Assembly: GCF_000711875.1 (NCBI RefSeq)
Contig: NZ_JONM01000005.1
Span: forward strand, 1 to 64,000
DNA from: Andreprevotia chitinilytica DSM 18519
GTDB lineage: Bacteria > Pseudomonadota > Gammaproteobacteria > Burkholderiales > Chitinibacteraceae
Direction: 5' to 3'
DNA length: 64,000 nt
Within the stretch, counting starts at the first letter, position 1, and each line of letters opens with the position of its first letter. The translations under genes and the position numbers were made by a program. Under the pieces are notes generated by a model. The model worked only from the letters and a program-made list of their open reading frames with translations, ran no database searches and was not told the origin of the DNA. Positions 27,173 through 35,309 of the stretch are shown here, in pieces.

Positions 27173-29158
27173 TTATTGCCAACATAGGATCTCATTGCGT
27201 TGCGAATTGAGATTGCGGGCAGCCGCTTCACTGGTCGCCATCGTCTTGGTGGCGTCTTGCAATGAGACCTTGCTGGTTTCCAGATTCAGCACCAGAAAGG
27301 TCTGGCTATTCGGGACAAAACGAATCGCCACGGACCGATGCTCGGCAGGCAGCACGCCGATAACCTTACGCGTGGCTGGGCTGAGTAACAGCGTTTGCTT
27401 CTCTTCGTTTTGCGTCAGCGCGATCAATGAACCATCGGTATTGATATCAAACCCATCCACCCAGAATGGTTCGGGGCTGCAGAATGGCAGCTTTTTTTCC
27501 AGCGCCAGCGTTGCCGCGTCGTAGATGGAAATGGTGTGTGTATCCAATGCCCACAATTTTTTTCCTGCCGCATCGAGCTTGATACCCTGCACTTTGTTCG
27601 CCGCATCGAACGGGATTTGCTTGAGCAGGCGGCGCGTTGCCGTATCGAACACATCCAGCGCGTTTTGCCATCGATTACTCACGAACAGGCGCTGATTGTC
27701 GGCGGATAACGCCAACGTGGGTGGGCGCTCAAGCGGCAAAGAAACGAGGTCTTGCTGGCCTAATTCAAGCGTCGCGATATGTTTGCGCGCGGCGGTATCG
27801 ATCACCGCAACCATGCGATCAACGTCATTCAGCACATAGGCGAACTTGCCATCGGACGACAGCACAATGTCGCTTGGCGAGTGACCCGTCCCGATCTCAC
27901 CGATCACCGTGTCGGTACGCAGATCGACGACGCTCAGGGCATCCTGACGCATGTCAGCAACGTAGGCGATGGTTTCATCCGGGCTGACCGCGATCCCCGC
28001 TGCCCCGACCTCGCGGCAGGAGATGTTGTCTGCCTTGCAACGCTTGTGCTTTCCGGTCAATGGTTTATCACCAATCGTCTTGAGCACCGTCTTGCTGGCC
28101 AGATCGATGACCGACACCGTGTTCGATCCGCTGTTGGCCGTATAAAGATGTTTGCCATTCGCGCTGAGTGTGAAGGCGAGCGGCCAGTCTCCAACGCTGA
28201 TCTGCACACCTTCCGCCTCTGCTTGGCTAACGCTCGGTGGGCGCTGCTGTTCATCCCGCTGCGCCTGCTGTTCCACCGCTTGCTTCTCTTGCGCGCGATG
28301 CTGTTCAGCCAACTGCGTCTGCCGTTCCACTTCACGCTGCTCATGCTCGGCTTGGTCGTTTTGCTTCTGCGCGGCGATTTCTTCCACGAGCTGTGTTTTC
28401 AATTCGCGCAAATCATCACTGGCGAATGCGGCCGGGCCTTGAATGCCCAATACCACCGCCAGCGCTGCCAACACCGCTTTGACGCAATATTGAATCGTAT
28501 TGCCGCGCCCGAATGACCAGACAAAAACAATCCCCAATACAAAGCCCGCAATCAGGCCGCCGATATGCGCAGCGTTATCGATACCTGATCCGGCAAAACC
28601 GTAGGCAAGGTTGATCGCCACCACCACGGCCAGATTCTTGCCGCCTACCCGCTGCAGCGCATCCACTTCATCCGGGTGCCCAAACAGCTTGGCTGCCAGA
28701 AAAGCCCCAGCAATCCCCATGAGCGCGCCAGACGCCCCCGCACTCACGATCAAGTCTGGCTGGGTGGTTTGAATGATCTGGCCGGCCAGCAATTGCATGG
28801 ATGACACCTTGTGATAACCATGCCAAACCGCGCTGAGCAGCCCGCTGGCAATACCGGTAAACAGATACAGCACCGCAAAGCCGAACTTGCCGAAATAGCG
28901 CTCCGCCGATGGCCCCCAAGCCAATAACACGGACATATTGAACAACAGATGTACGATGCCGACATGCAGGAACATGCTGCTGACCAGGCGCCAGCTCTCG
29001 CCAGTCAGCGTAAGCGGTGCCAGATTGGCCCCCCAACGGATGAGGTCGATATTGCTGGGCGATACCGGGCTGATGCCGCTGATGATCTGGGCAATGAAGA
29101 CGCCGATGTTGATGGCTAGCAGCAGGATGGTTAATAGGGGTGTTGAGTTGAGTTTCAT
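27173..29158 (-). CDS. Rhomboid-family intramembrane protease fused to a YVTN-type beta-propeller
   Basis: A 661-residue fusion. Residues 1-217 are a rhomboid protease: oxyanion-site motif HVGIVHLLFNM (His70, Asn74), catalytic serine in GASG (Ser143) and catalytic histidine in AAHIGG (His198), with six hydrophobic helices. A further hydrophobic stretch (226-246) ending PAAFASDD looks like TM7 or even a signal-peptidase site, which would place the rest in the periplasm. Residues 248-305 are a charged coiled coil (QREVERQTQLAEQHRAQEKQ). Residues about 315-650 are a propeller of about seven blades with YVTN-like repeats (HLYTANSGSNTVSVIDLASKTV; AYVADMRQDALSVVDLRTDTVI; FAYVLNDVDRMVAVIDTAARK). It lies between the immunity-like genes and tssF on the same strand. 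The ribosome binding site is weak. No T6SS function is known for such a fusion. Confidence 0.85.
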   Translation of the reverse strand: MKLNSTPLLTILLLAINIGVFIAQIISGISPVSPSNIDLIRWGANLAPLTLTGESWRLVSSMFLHVGIVHLLFNMSVLLAWGPSAERYFGKFGFAVLYLFTGIASGLLSAVWHGYHKVSSMQLLAGQIIQTTQPDLIVSAGASGALMGIAGAFLAAKLFGHPDEVDALQRVGGKNLAVVVAINLAYGFAGSGIDNAAHIGGLIAGFVLGIVFVWSFGRGNTIQYCVKAVLAALAVVLGIQGPAAFASDDLRELKTQLVEEIAAQKQNDQAEHEQREVERQTQLAEQHRAQEKQAVEQQAQRDEQQRPPSVSQAEAEGVQISVGDWPLAFTLSANGKHLYTANSGSNTVSVIDLASKTVLKTIGDKPLTGKHKRCKADNISCREVGAAGIAVSPDETIAYVADMRQDALSVVDLRTDTVIGEIGTGHSPSDIVLSSDGKFAYVLNDVDRMVAVIDTAARKHIATLELGQQDLVSLPLERPPTLALSADNQRLFVSNRWQNALDVFDTATRRLLKQIPFDAANKVQGIKLDAAGKKLWALDTHTISIYDAATLALEKKLPFCSPEPFWVDGFDINTDGSLIALTQNEEKQTLLLSPATRKVIGVLPAEHRSVAIRFVPNSQTFLVLNLETSKVSLQDATKTMATSEAAARNLNSQRNEILCWQ

Positions 29159-29256
29159 TCAAATTTCTATTGGTTGTTCTTTGGCGATTTCAGTTTTTTG
29201 ATTTCAATAAAATGCTGAATGGCGAGCCGCTGATGTGTTTCGTTTAGGAATCGATG

Positions 29257-30114
29257 CTACCATTGACAGGCTGCTTTTACGTCCGCAGGCCATTCCGGCG
29301 TTTTGCTGATCAAGAATCCTAAATGACGAGCCGTTGTCTGGAGCAGAATCACGGGCGAAAAGATAATTGCTAGCCAGCCACCGCCAAACCATCCTACAAC
29401 GGTTGAAAAACTTTCCCGCCAGGTTTCCCGGCCAGGAACAATGCATGGTGGTGGCGGTACGGCATCTACACCTTTTTCCATATAAAGCTGAAAGTACGCC
29501 CATTTCCGTTGAAGAAATTCGATAGTGTGGTCGGTGTTACCCAAGCCGAATGCGTCGCGCACAATTCCATCGTCATCGACGACAATTGCCAATACACTAC
29601 GAAAACCGTTGTCGTAACGCTTGGGAATGATGATTCCACCGATACAAAAAAACAACTTGTCCCATGGTACAGCTAATACGCCATTCGATCCGTTGTGCTT
29701 GAATACATAGATCGTACGGTTATGGCGATTGAGAATGATAGGGGCGTGGGTATATGAAAATAAACCCTTTTTAAATTCCCATCTCAGCCAGAGGATGCCG
29801 GCAATGAATGGTGCGGATGAAAATAAAGATGAAAAAGCAATATCAGAAATGGTCAATACGGTCCGTGAAGATAATGCTGTCAATGACAGATAGGCCGTAA
29901 AAACGCATGCCGCAGTGATACACAAGAAAATAAAAGGGGCTTTGGCTCCCTTGCTGTAATAGGGTTGATCCACTATTTCCAGATAAGTATCTGATACGCG
30001 CAGGACACCATCTACAATCGGGCTTGCTTTCGTTGCACGCGTTGTTGTAGGGAGAGCGTTTTGACGATCTTCGTCGCCCAATGGGCTATTGGTGCGGTAT
30101 TGAGCGTAGTCCAT
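29257..30114 (-). CDS. Membrane immunity-like protein 3 (DUF6708-like)
   Basis: A 285-residue paralogue of the next two genes upstream. It starts MDYAQYRTNSPLGDEDRQN, has two hydrophobic helices at about 75-130, the conserved core NRTIYVFKHNGSNGVLAVPWDKLFFCIGG, and a C-terminal hydrophobic stretch before KTPEWPADVKAACQW. From memory these features match DUF6708 membrane proteins found beside T6SS effectors. It is the most diverged of the three, lacking the GKAYG segment of the others. Low GC relative to the tss genes. Likely a membrane-located protector against the upstream effector, by position. Confidence 0.65.
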   Translation of the reverse strand: MDYAQYRTNSPLGDEDRQNALPTTTRATKASPIVDGVLRVSDTYLEIVDQPYYSKGAKAPFIFLCITAACVFTAYLSLTALSSRTVLTISDIAFSSLFSSAPFIAGILWLRWEFKKGLFSYTHAPIILNRHNRTIYVFKHNGSNGVLAVPWDKLFFCIGGIIIPKRYDNGFRSVLAIVVDDDGIVRDAFGLGNTDHTIEFLQRKWAYFQLYMEKGVDAVPPPPCIVPGRETWRESFSTVVGWFGGGWLAIIFSPVILLQTTARHLGFLISKTPEWPADVKAACQW

Positions 30115-30129
30115 GATCTTGGTGTTGCC

Positions 30130-31002
30130 TTACAATTGACATGCGGCTTTTACGTCCGCCGGCCAGACTGGCGTTTTGCTTGTTAATAGTGCTAGATAAC
30201 GAATTGGCGCCTGAATCAAGATCACCGGCGAGAAGATGATTGCGGCTAAGACAACACCAAACCAACTCGACGCGGTTCTAAAGCTTTCGATCAGGGTTTC
30301 ACTGCCGCGAATAATACTTGGTGGAGGCGGTACTGCGTCCATACCTTGCTCCATATAAAGCCGGAAGTATTCCCATCTGCGCCGGATAGTTTCTAGGTCA
30401 TAGTTGGAGTTACCTAAATCGAAGGTTTCGCGCACCATATCATTCTCATCGATGACATGTGCCCGTACGCAGCGGAAGTAGTCTTCACCGCGTGCCTGTC
30501 CGTAGGCTTTGCCGATACAAAAGAACAATTTATCCCACGATATGGCCAATACGCCATTTGGTCCATTGTGTTTGAATACGTAGACCATGCGATTTTGGCG
30601 GTTCAGCATGATTGGGTAGTGTGTGTAGGTACGCTTTTCTTTTCCAACGAGCCATAGCAGAACGCCGACACTGGGAAGGACGAGTGCCGTAACGAAGACT
30701 AACGCCCATATGGCCCCAGCGCCAGCCGCGGCTCTCCACTTGTCATCAAGAAAAATTAACCATATCGCACTGTAGAACCATAAGCAAAGGCCGATACCAA
30801 GTAGCGTGAATGGCAGTGTGAAACCTTTGTAGTAATGAAATTTATCTACGATCTGAAGGCTGGACGTTGAGATGCCCAATACACCATCAATACCCGGAGG
30901 CTGCGCTGTTGCAGGTGTTGTTTTTGAAAGCACATTTTCCCGGTCCTCATCGGTTAGTGGGCAATTAATGCGATATTTAACAAGTAGGCCTGTGTAGTCC
31001 AT
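30130..31002 (-). CDS. Membrane immunity-like protein 2 (DUF6708-like)
   Basis: A 290-residue paralogue with MDYTGLLVKYRINCPLTDED at the start, two hydrophobic helices (about 60-120), NRMVYVFKHNGPNGVLAISWDKLFFCIGKAYG in the middle, and a third hydrophobic segment (about 245-265). Sixteen bases separate it from each neighbour gene, so the three are one transcription unit. Predicted inner-membrane protein; role as immunity inferred from tandem paralogy next to an effector. Confidence 0.67.
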   Translation of the reverse strand: MDYTGLLVKYRINCPLTDEDRENVLSKTTPATAQPPGIDGVLGISTSSLQIVDKFHYYKGFTLPFTLLGIGLCLWFYSAIWLIFLDDKWRAAAGAGAIWALVFVTALVLPSVGVLLWLVGKEKRTYTHYPIMLNRQNRMVYVFKHNGPNGVLAISWDKLFFCIGKAYGQARGEDYFRCVRAHVIDENDMVRETFDLGNSNYDLETIRRRWEYFRLYMEQGMDAVPPPPSIIRGSETLIESFRTASSWFGVVLAAIIFSPVILIQAPIRYLALLTSKTPVWPADVKAACQL

Positions 31003-31017
31003 GCTCTCAATGCCGCC

Positions 31018-31887
31018 TTACAACTGACATGCAGCTTTTACATCTGCTGGCCACATTGGTGTTTTGCATGTCCAAAGTCCCAGGTAGCGTAGAAATACCT
31101 GAAGTATGAACACGGGTAAAAAGATGACCGCTATCAAAAGAATGCCAAACCAGCTCGATACGGTAGCAATACTTTCGCGCAGTGTTTCGCGACCATGAAC
31201 AATGCATGGTGGTGCTGGCACTGACTTTATACCCTGCTCCATATAGAGACGGAAGTACTCCCATTTCACACGAATGATTTCTTCCTCATATGCGGATGTG
31301 CCTAAATCGAAGGTGTCGCGCACGATGCCGTTATCATCAACGACATGCGCTCGTACGCTAAGGAAGTACTTCTCTCCGCGGCCACGGCCATATGCTTTAC
31401 CGATGCAAAAAAATAATTTATCCCAAGGCACAGCTAATACACCGTCCGGGCCGTTGTGCCTAAATACATAAACCATCCGGTTCTGACGGTTGAGGATGAT
31501 TGGGAAATGGATATAGGTGAAAAACTCTTTTCCGAGCACCCAGATTAACCATCCAATACCACCCAGCGGAGCGACTATGCCCAGCAAGATAAAAACAATG
31601 GCAGGAATGTCGATTAAAAAAACTTTTGAGAAAAATACTGCTTTCGTTGAAAGAACGATTGCACCACCGCATATCACGATAAAAGCAAGAATGAATGGCG
31701 TAGCAAATCCTTTGTAACGATAGAATTTGTCTACTATTTCCAGGTAAGAGTCCGACAGGTGAAGAACGCCGTCAATGCCTGGGGTTTCAGAGGTTGCTGG
31801 CAACTCTTTAGGTAGGGCGTTTTGTCGCTCCTCATCGCTTAATGGACGATTGATACGATATTTAATCAATAGGCCGGTGTAATCCAT
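31018..31887 (-). CDS. Membrane immunity-like protein 1 (DUF6708-like)
   Basis: A 289-residue member of the same tandem set, nearest to the effector (eight-base gap). It begins MDYTGLLIKYRINRPLSDEERQN and shares the NRQNRMVYVFRHNGPDGVLAVPWDKLFFCIGKAYG core with copy 2, more closely than with copy 3. Two N-terminal hydrophobic helices and one C-terminal. Being immediately downstream of the effector, it is the best candidate for the cognate immunity protein; the other copies may be orphan immunities kept against rival strains. Confidence 0.7.
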   Translation of the reverse strand: MDYTGLLIKYRINRPLSDEERQNALPKELPATSETPGIDGVLHLSDSYLEIVDKFYRYKGFATPFILAFIVICGGAIVLSTKAVFFSKVFLIDIPAIVFILLGIVAPLGGIGWLIWVLGKEFFTYIHFPIILNRQNRMVYVFRHNGPDGVLAVPWDKLFFCIGKAYGRGRGEKYFLSVRAHVVDDNGIVRDTFDLGTSAYEEEIIRVKWEYFRLYMEQGIKSVPAPPCIVHGRETLRESIATVSSWFGILLIAVIFLPVFILQVFLRYLGLWTCKTPMWPADVKAACQL

Positions 31888-31895
31888 GATTGCCC

Positions 31896-34391
31896 TTATT
31901 CGAGTGCTAATTTAAGGTCTTTTTGTTCATCATCTGCCGATTTCTTAGTCGGAGATTTTCCAAAGGCGCATCGTTCGAGCCATTCTTGAATTTTGTCGTC
32001 CTTTAAGTAGGCAATTAAAATATTTGCCAGTACAAAAATGACAGTCAATATGATGCCTATTGGCCCTAGTACCCAAGCAAATCCAAGTAGTGCACCTATA
32101 CCCAGTGCGCCGCCGGCAAATGCGGAAATCAAATAAAGTGCCCCAAGTGTCCGATGGCCGGCATTGAATTGATCCACTGCTGTAAACCCGTCCCATATTG
32201 CGACTGCAATACCGGCCAATGCACCAATCATGCGGCCGGTAGCACCTAGCCATTCTGCTTGGCTGAGCTTAAACCATCTCCGCATCAACGGCGTCGTGCC
32301 CCAAGCCGTCCCTTCCGCCGCTACGCTAGCCGTTTGTAAAACGGTACTAGCCAGCCCGCCAGCTGCCGCTGCCAAACGCTGCTGCGTTTCCTGTTTCTGG
32401 TCGGCAAACGCTTTGCTCTTGTCGCTGAAGGCATTAATGATGGAGTTCACCTGCAATACGGCGGTGATAACGCCCAACCGCACGCCGAGCGATGAGATGC
32501 CCTTGTTCAGGCTGTGGCGTGTCAATTCGTCGAGTTCATCCGGGGTGAGTATTGCTTTGCCGAGTGTTGTGCGCAGATTCTTGCCGCTTACGCCTTCGCC
32601 CAGTTCATTGCGGTCCACGAACACCAACCAGTTCTTTTTCATGTCCCCTTTCAGATTCATGCGCTTGAGCTCTTCGCGCAGCCCCTCGCGTAAGTCAGCG
32701 CGGGGGATTTGTCCGCCGCTGGCCTGCTGCATTTGCTTGTAGAGCATCTTGACGAAGTCTTCACGCCTTCCTTGGGCGGTAACGGCAACGATGCGACCAC
32801 CAGAGCGGGTTCCGAGCAATAACAGTAACTTGCGGCGTGCGGTAGCTGCCGCATCATCAACGCCGTGGCCCAGTACTTTCAGTAGTGGGCCGCCGAGCTG
32901 CAGGGCAAATTTGGTGAGATTGTCTTTCCCGTTCAGTTTTTCAGCCATGGTGTGACCGAGGAGCTTTTCAGCCGCCTCGACGGCACGTTTGAAAATATCG
33001 AAGCTGTTATCCCACGGCAGCATTTTTAGCTCTGTTGCCGCCGTGCCGGCTACCGCTTTGGCAAGGGCATCGTTATTGAGCGCCAAGGCGCGTAATAGCA
33101 AATTGGCGCGGTTGGTGGCTTCACCCTCCAGCCAAGCGGTGAGCTGATCAGCTATGACCTTCTTGTCGCTGGTGTCCTGAATGCACAAGGTGAACAGCTT
33201 TTCATAGGCAAGACCGCTGGCGATATCGTTCGGGTCGAAATTGCTTTTGAAATAGTGGGTGCTGTGGTCGCTGGTGAGCCAGGTTTTGTGCGCAACGGCG
33301 AGGGGTTCGATCCAGTCGTTGCCCAGTTGCTCCAGTTCGGCATTGAACTGTTTGAGAAATGCCTGCCGGCTGGGCTCGCTGTATTTCTCCTTGTACTTAT
33401 CCCAGGATTCGTCGCGGACTTTCTTGGTTTCTGCGTCCGAGATCGTGCCCGCGGCGTCGTACTGTTTTCGATAGGTGTCGGAAACCAGATAGGCGATGCT
33501 GCCGCCTTCTGACAGCATCATGGCCTGATTGGATTTGGCGGCGGCGCGGTCGTCTTCTTCCGCGTTATTGGCGATTGAATTGCGCAGGCCGTCGATAATG
33601 CTGGAGACCGTGAGTTTGCGTGCCCGTACCGGCTCATTCAGGAAGACCTTGGCGTGGTATTGCATGAGGTCGGCCAATTCGCACAGCACCCCGGCGGGAT
33701 CGTTCAGCGCCAGGATCATCCCCTTGCCGGGCGCGCAGCTCTCAGCGAATTGCTTGACGTTTTGCACCACGCCCTTGCGGCTATGAAACGGGAAGGGCGA
33801 TGCCTCGAACTCGCGCGGGCCGGTCTTGTCGTCGAGCTGGAATTCAGCAACGGTTTTATCGAGCTGACCGATTGGGAGGGCGTGGTCGTCTTTCTTGCTG
33901 CCAAGCCATTTCTGCACATCAACGCTACGCATGTGCCGCGCCCGAAACGCCGGATCAGCATGCTTTTTGAGCGTGGCCTGAGTCCATTCAACATCGGAAA
34001 AACCGAACCAGACCTTGGTGGCGTTCTTGGCATTCTTGACGGTGATGCAAGATGCTTTCGCGACATCCTCATTCTTGCCGACACAGCAGAATTTCGCTTC
34101 GCTCAAATCAGGCGCTTGTTCCTTGGGGTCGAACTGATAGTAATAGCCGTCGGGCGTGAGCACGTAGCCATCCCAGTGTTGCCGCTTTTCATCGAACACA
34201 TAGAGAAACCCCTCCCGCAGCGTGCGTAGCACGTATTTCGCTTTTTTCAGCGCAATGGCAGCGGTGTCTTTGCCGATGCTGGTCGGGATTTCGGTGGCTT
34301 TGTTGTCCAGTTTGGCTACGGCATAGCGGACCGGCAGGATTGGCAGCCCGACTTTGTCGCAGAATTTGCACACACGATGGCACGAGGACAT
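31896..34391 (-). CDS. T6SS effector with MIX motif, VasX/BTH_I2691-like
   Basis: An 831-residue protein from the ATG at 34391, which has an AGGAAAAG site; a TTG at 34433 would add 14 residues. Residues 1-120 hold CKFCDKVGLPILPVRYAVA (cysteines 8 and 11), then LREGFLYVFD, matching the type VI effector MIX pattern (RxGxxYhh), then GYVLTPDGYYYQFDP, as in the VasX N-terminal domain and the BTH_I2691 effector family. The middle is helical and charged. The C-terminal quarter has several hydrophobic helices (AGIAVAIWDGF, LISAFAGGALGIGALLGFAWVLGPIGIILTV), consistent with a colicin-like membrane-disrupting toxin. It follows vgrG copy 2 and a DUF4123 adaptor and precedes three membrane immunity-like genes, fitting a membrane-acting effector. 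Confidence 0.85.
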   Translation of the reverse strand: MSSCHRVCKFCDKVGLPILPVRYAVAKLDNKATEIPTSIGKDTAAIALKKAKYVLRTLREGFLYVFDEKRQHWDGYVLTPDGYYYQFDPKEQAPDLSEAKFCCVGKNEDVAKASCITVKNAKNATKVWFGFSDVEWTQATLKKHADPAFRARHMRSVDVQKWLGSKKDDHALPIGQLDKTVAEFQLDDKTGPREFEASPFPFHSRKGVVQNVKQFAESCAPGKGMILALNDPAGVLCELADLMQYHAKVFLNEPVRARKLTVSSIIDGLRNSIANNAEEDDRAAAKSNQAMMLSEGGSIAYLVSDTYRKQYDAAGTISDAETKKVRDESWDKYKEKYSEPSRQAFLKQFNAELEQLGNDWIEPLAVAHKTWLTSDHSTHYFKSNFDPNDIASGLAYEKLFTLCIQDTSDKKVIADQLTAWLEGEATNRANLLLRALALNNDALAKAVAGTAATELKMLPWDNSFDIFKRAVEAAEKLLGHTMAEKLNGKDNLTKFALQLGGPLLKVLGHGVDDAAATARRKLLLLLGTRSGGRIVAVTAQGRREDFVKMLYKQMQQASGGQIPRADLREGLREELKRMNLKGDMKKNWLVFVDRNELGEGVSGKNLRTTLGKAILTPDELDELTRHSLNKGISSLGVRLGVITAVLQVNSIINAFSDKSKAFADQKQETQQRLAAAAGGLASTVLQTASVAAEGTAWGTTPLMRRWFKLSQAEWLGATGRMIGALAGIAVAIWDGFTAVDQFNAGHRTLGALYLISAFAGGALGIGALLGFAWVLGPIGIILTVIFVLANILIAYLKDDKIQEWLERCAFGKSPTKKSADDEQKDLKLALE

Positions 34392-34425
34392 GTTCTTTTC
34401 CTGAGAAGCAGTATGGGGTGGCGTT

Positions 34426-35301
34426 TTATTCAACGGCCCGTGTTTCTAGTCGGTTGCGTGATGGCGCTATGCCGGTCATGACGGCTTCGGCCGCCATGCG
34501 CTGCCATGTATCGGTCTCGATGGATTCGGTGCGCTCGGCATAAGTCAGCTCGTCATCGGTCACGCGCAGTAAGGCCAATACCGTGGGGTGTCGATGAATC
34601 TGCGGGCCATAAAGCTGAGACTGGCTGGCGAATGCCACCAGATCGTCAGGGATGGCCAGACCGTATTGGCGCGCGGTTTCTGTCGCTTTATGAATCTGCT
34701 CAGCGGCATCGGGGGCTTGTGCTGACGGGGGGTGTTTCAGCACTTTGAGCACCCGGTTGATCACGCCGATATTGCGCACGAAGGCGGTTTGCGAGGCGTG
34801 AATGAAGAGTTGCCCGGTCAAGGCCCCGGCGACGGTGGGCGTGGTGGTTTGCCATGCGCCAGTCAGATCACGTGCCGTCCAGTGGGTGATCGGCCCGAGC
34901 AATGTGGCTTTCTGTTCTTCGCCAAGCAGCGTCATCAGATGGGCAAAGACGCGTGGGTCGTAGTAACGGAACAAGGCCGGCTCAATATTGGACGCACGCA
35001 GCATGAGGTTGTTGCCCAGGTATTTCGCTATTGCTTCGATGGGGGCTGCCGAGTTCAGTAGTGCGCAGACACCCGGTGCCGCGTGATTACGACGCTGGAA
35101 TTGCTCGAAGTCGCACAGTGTTTGCTGCTCGGCACCTGATAACTGTTCGATGTCGATCAACACCGGCAGGATGCGTTTGTCGTTTTCCAGTCCGCGCGCC
35201 ATGCATAGCACAGATGGAAGCGCGTCGGGTTTCGGCCCATCCGCCCAGTTCAGGAAGTCGGCCAGAAGATAACGGTGCTGCAACAGCAGGGTATGTTCCA
35301 T
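34426..35301 (-). CDS. DUF4123 effector adaptor (Tap/TEC-type chaperone)
   Basis: A 291-residue protein with the DUF4123 hallmark FRYYDPRVFAHLMTLL (about 110-125) following an N-terminal alpha/beta domain (YLLADFLNWADG; VCALLNSAAPIEAIAKYL). DUF4123 proteins load a specific effector onto its VgrG. It starts eight bases after vgrG copy 2 and ends 34 bases before the effector, the standard vgrG-adaptor-effector order. No export signal; acts in the donor cytoplasm. Confidence 0.88.
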   Translation of the reverse strand: MEHTLLLQHRYLLADFLNWADGPKPDALPSVLCMARGLENDKRILPVLIDIEQLSGAEQQTLCDFEQFQRRNHAAPGVCALLNSAAPIEAIAKYLGNNLMLRASNIEPALFRYYDPRVFAHLMTLLGEEQKATLLGPITHWTARDLTGAWQTTTPTVAGALTGQLFIHASQTAFVRNIGVINRVLKVLKHPPSAQAPDAAEQIHKATETARQYGLAIPDDLVAFASQSQLYGPQIHRHPTVLALLRVTDDELTYAERTESIETDTWQRMAAEAVMTGIAPSRNRLETRAVE

Positions 35302-35309
35302 GGCGGGTT

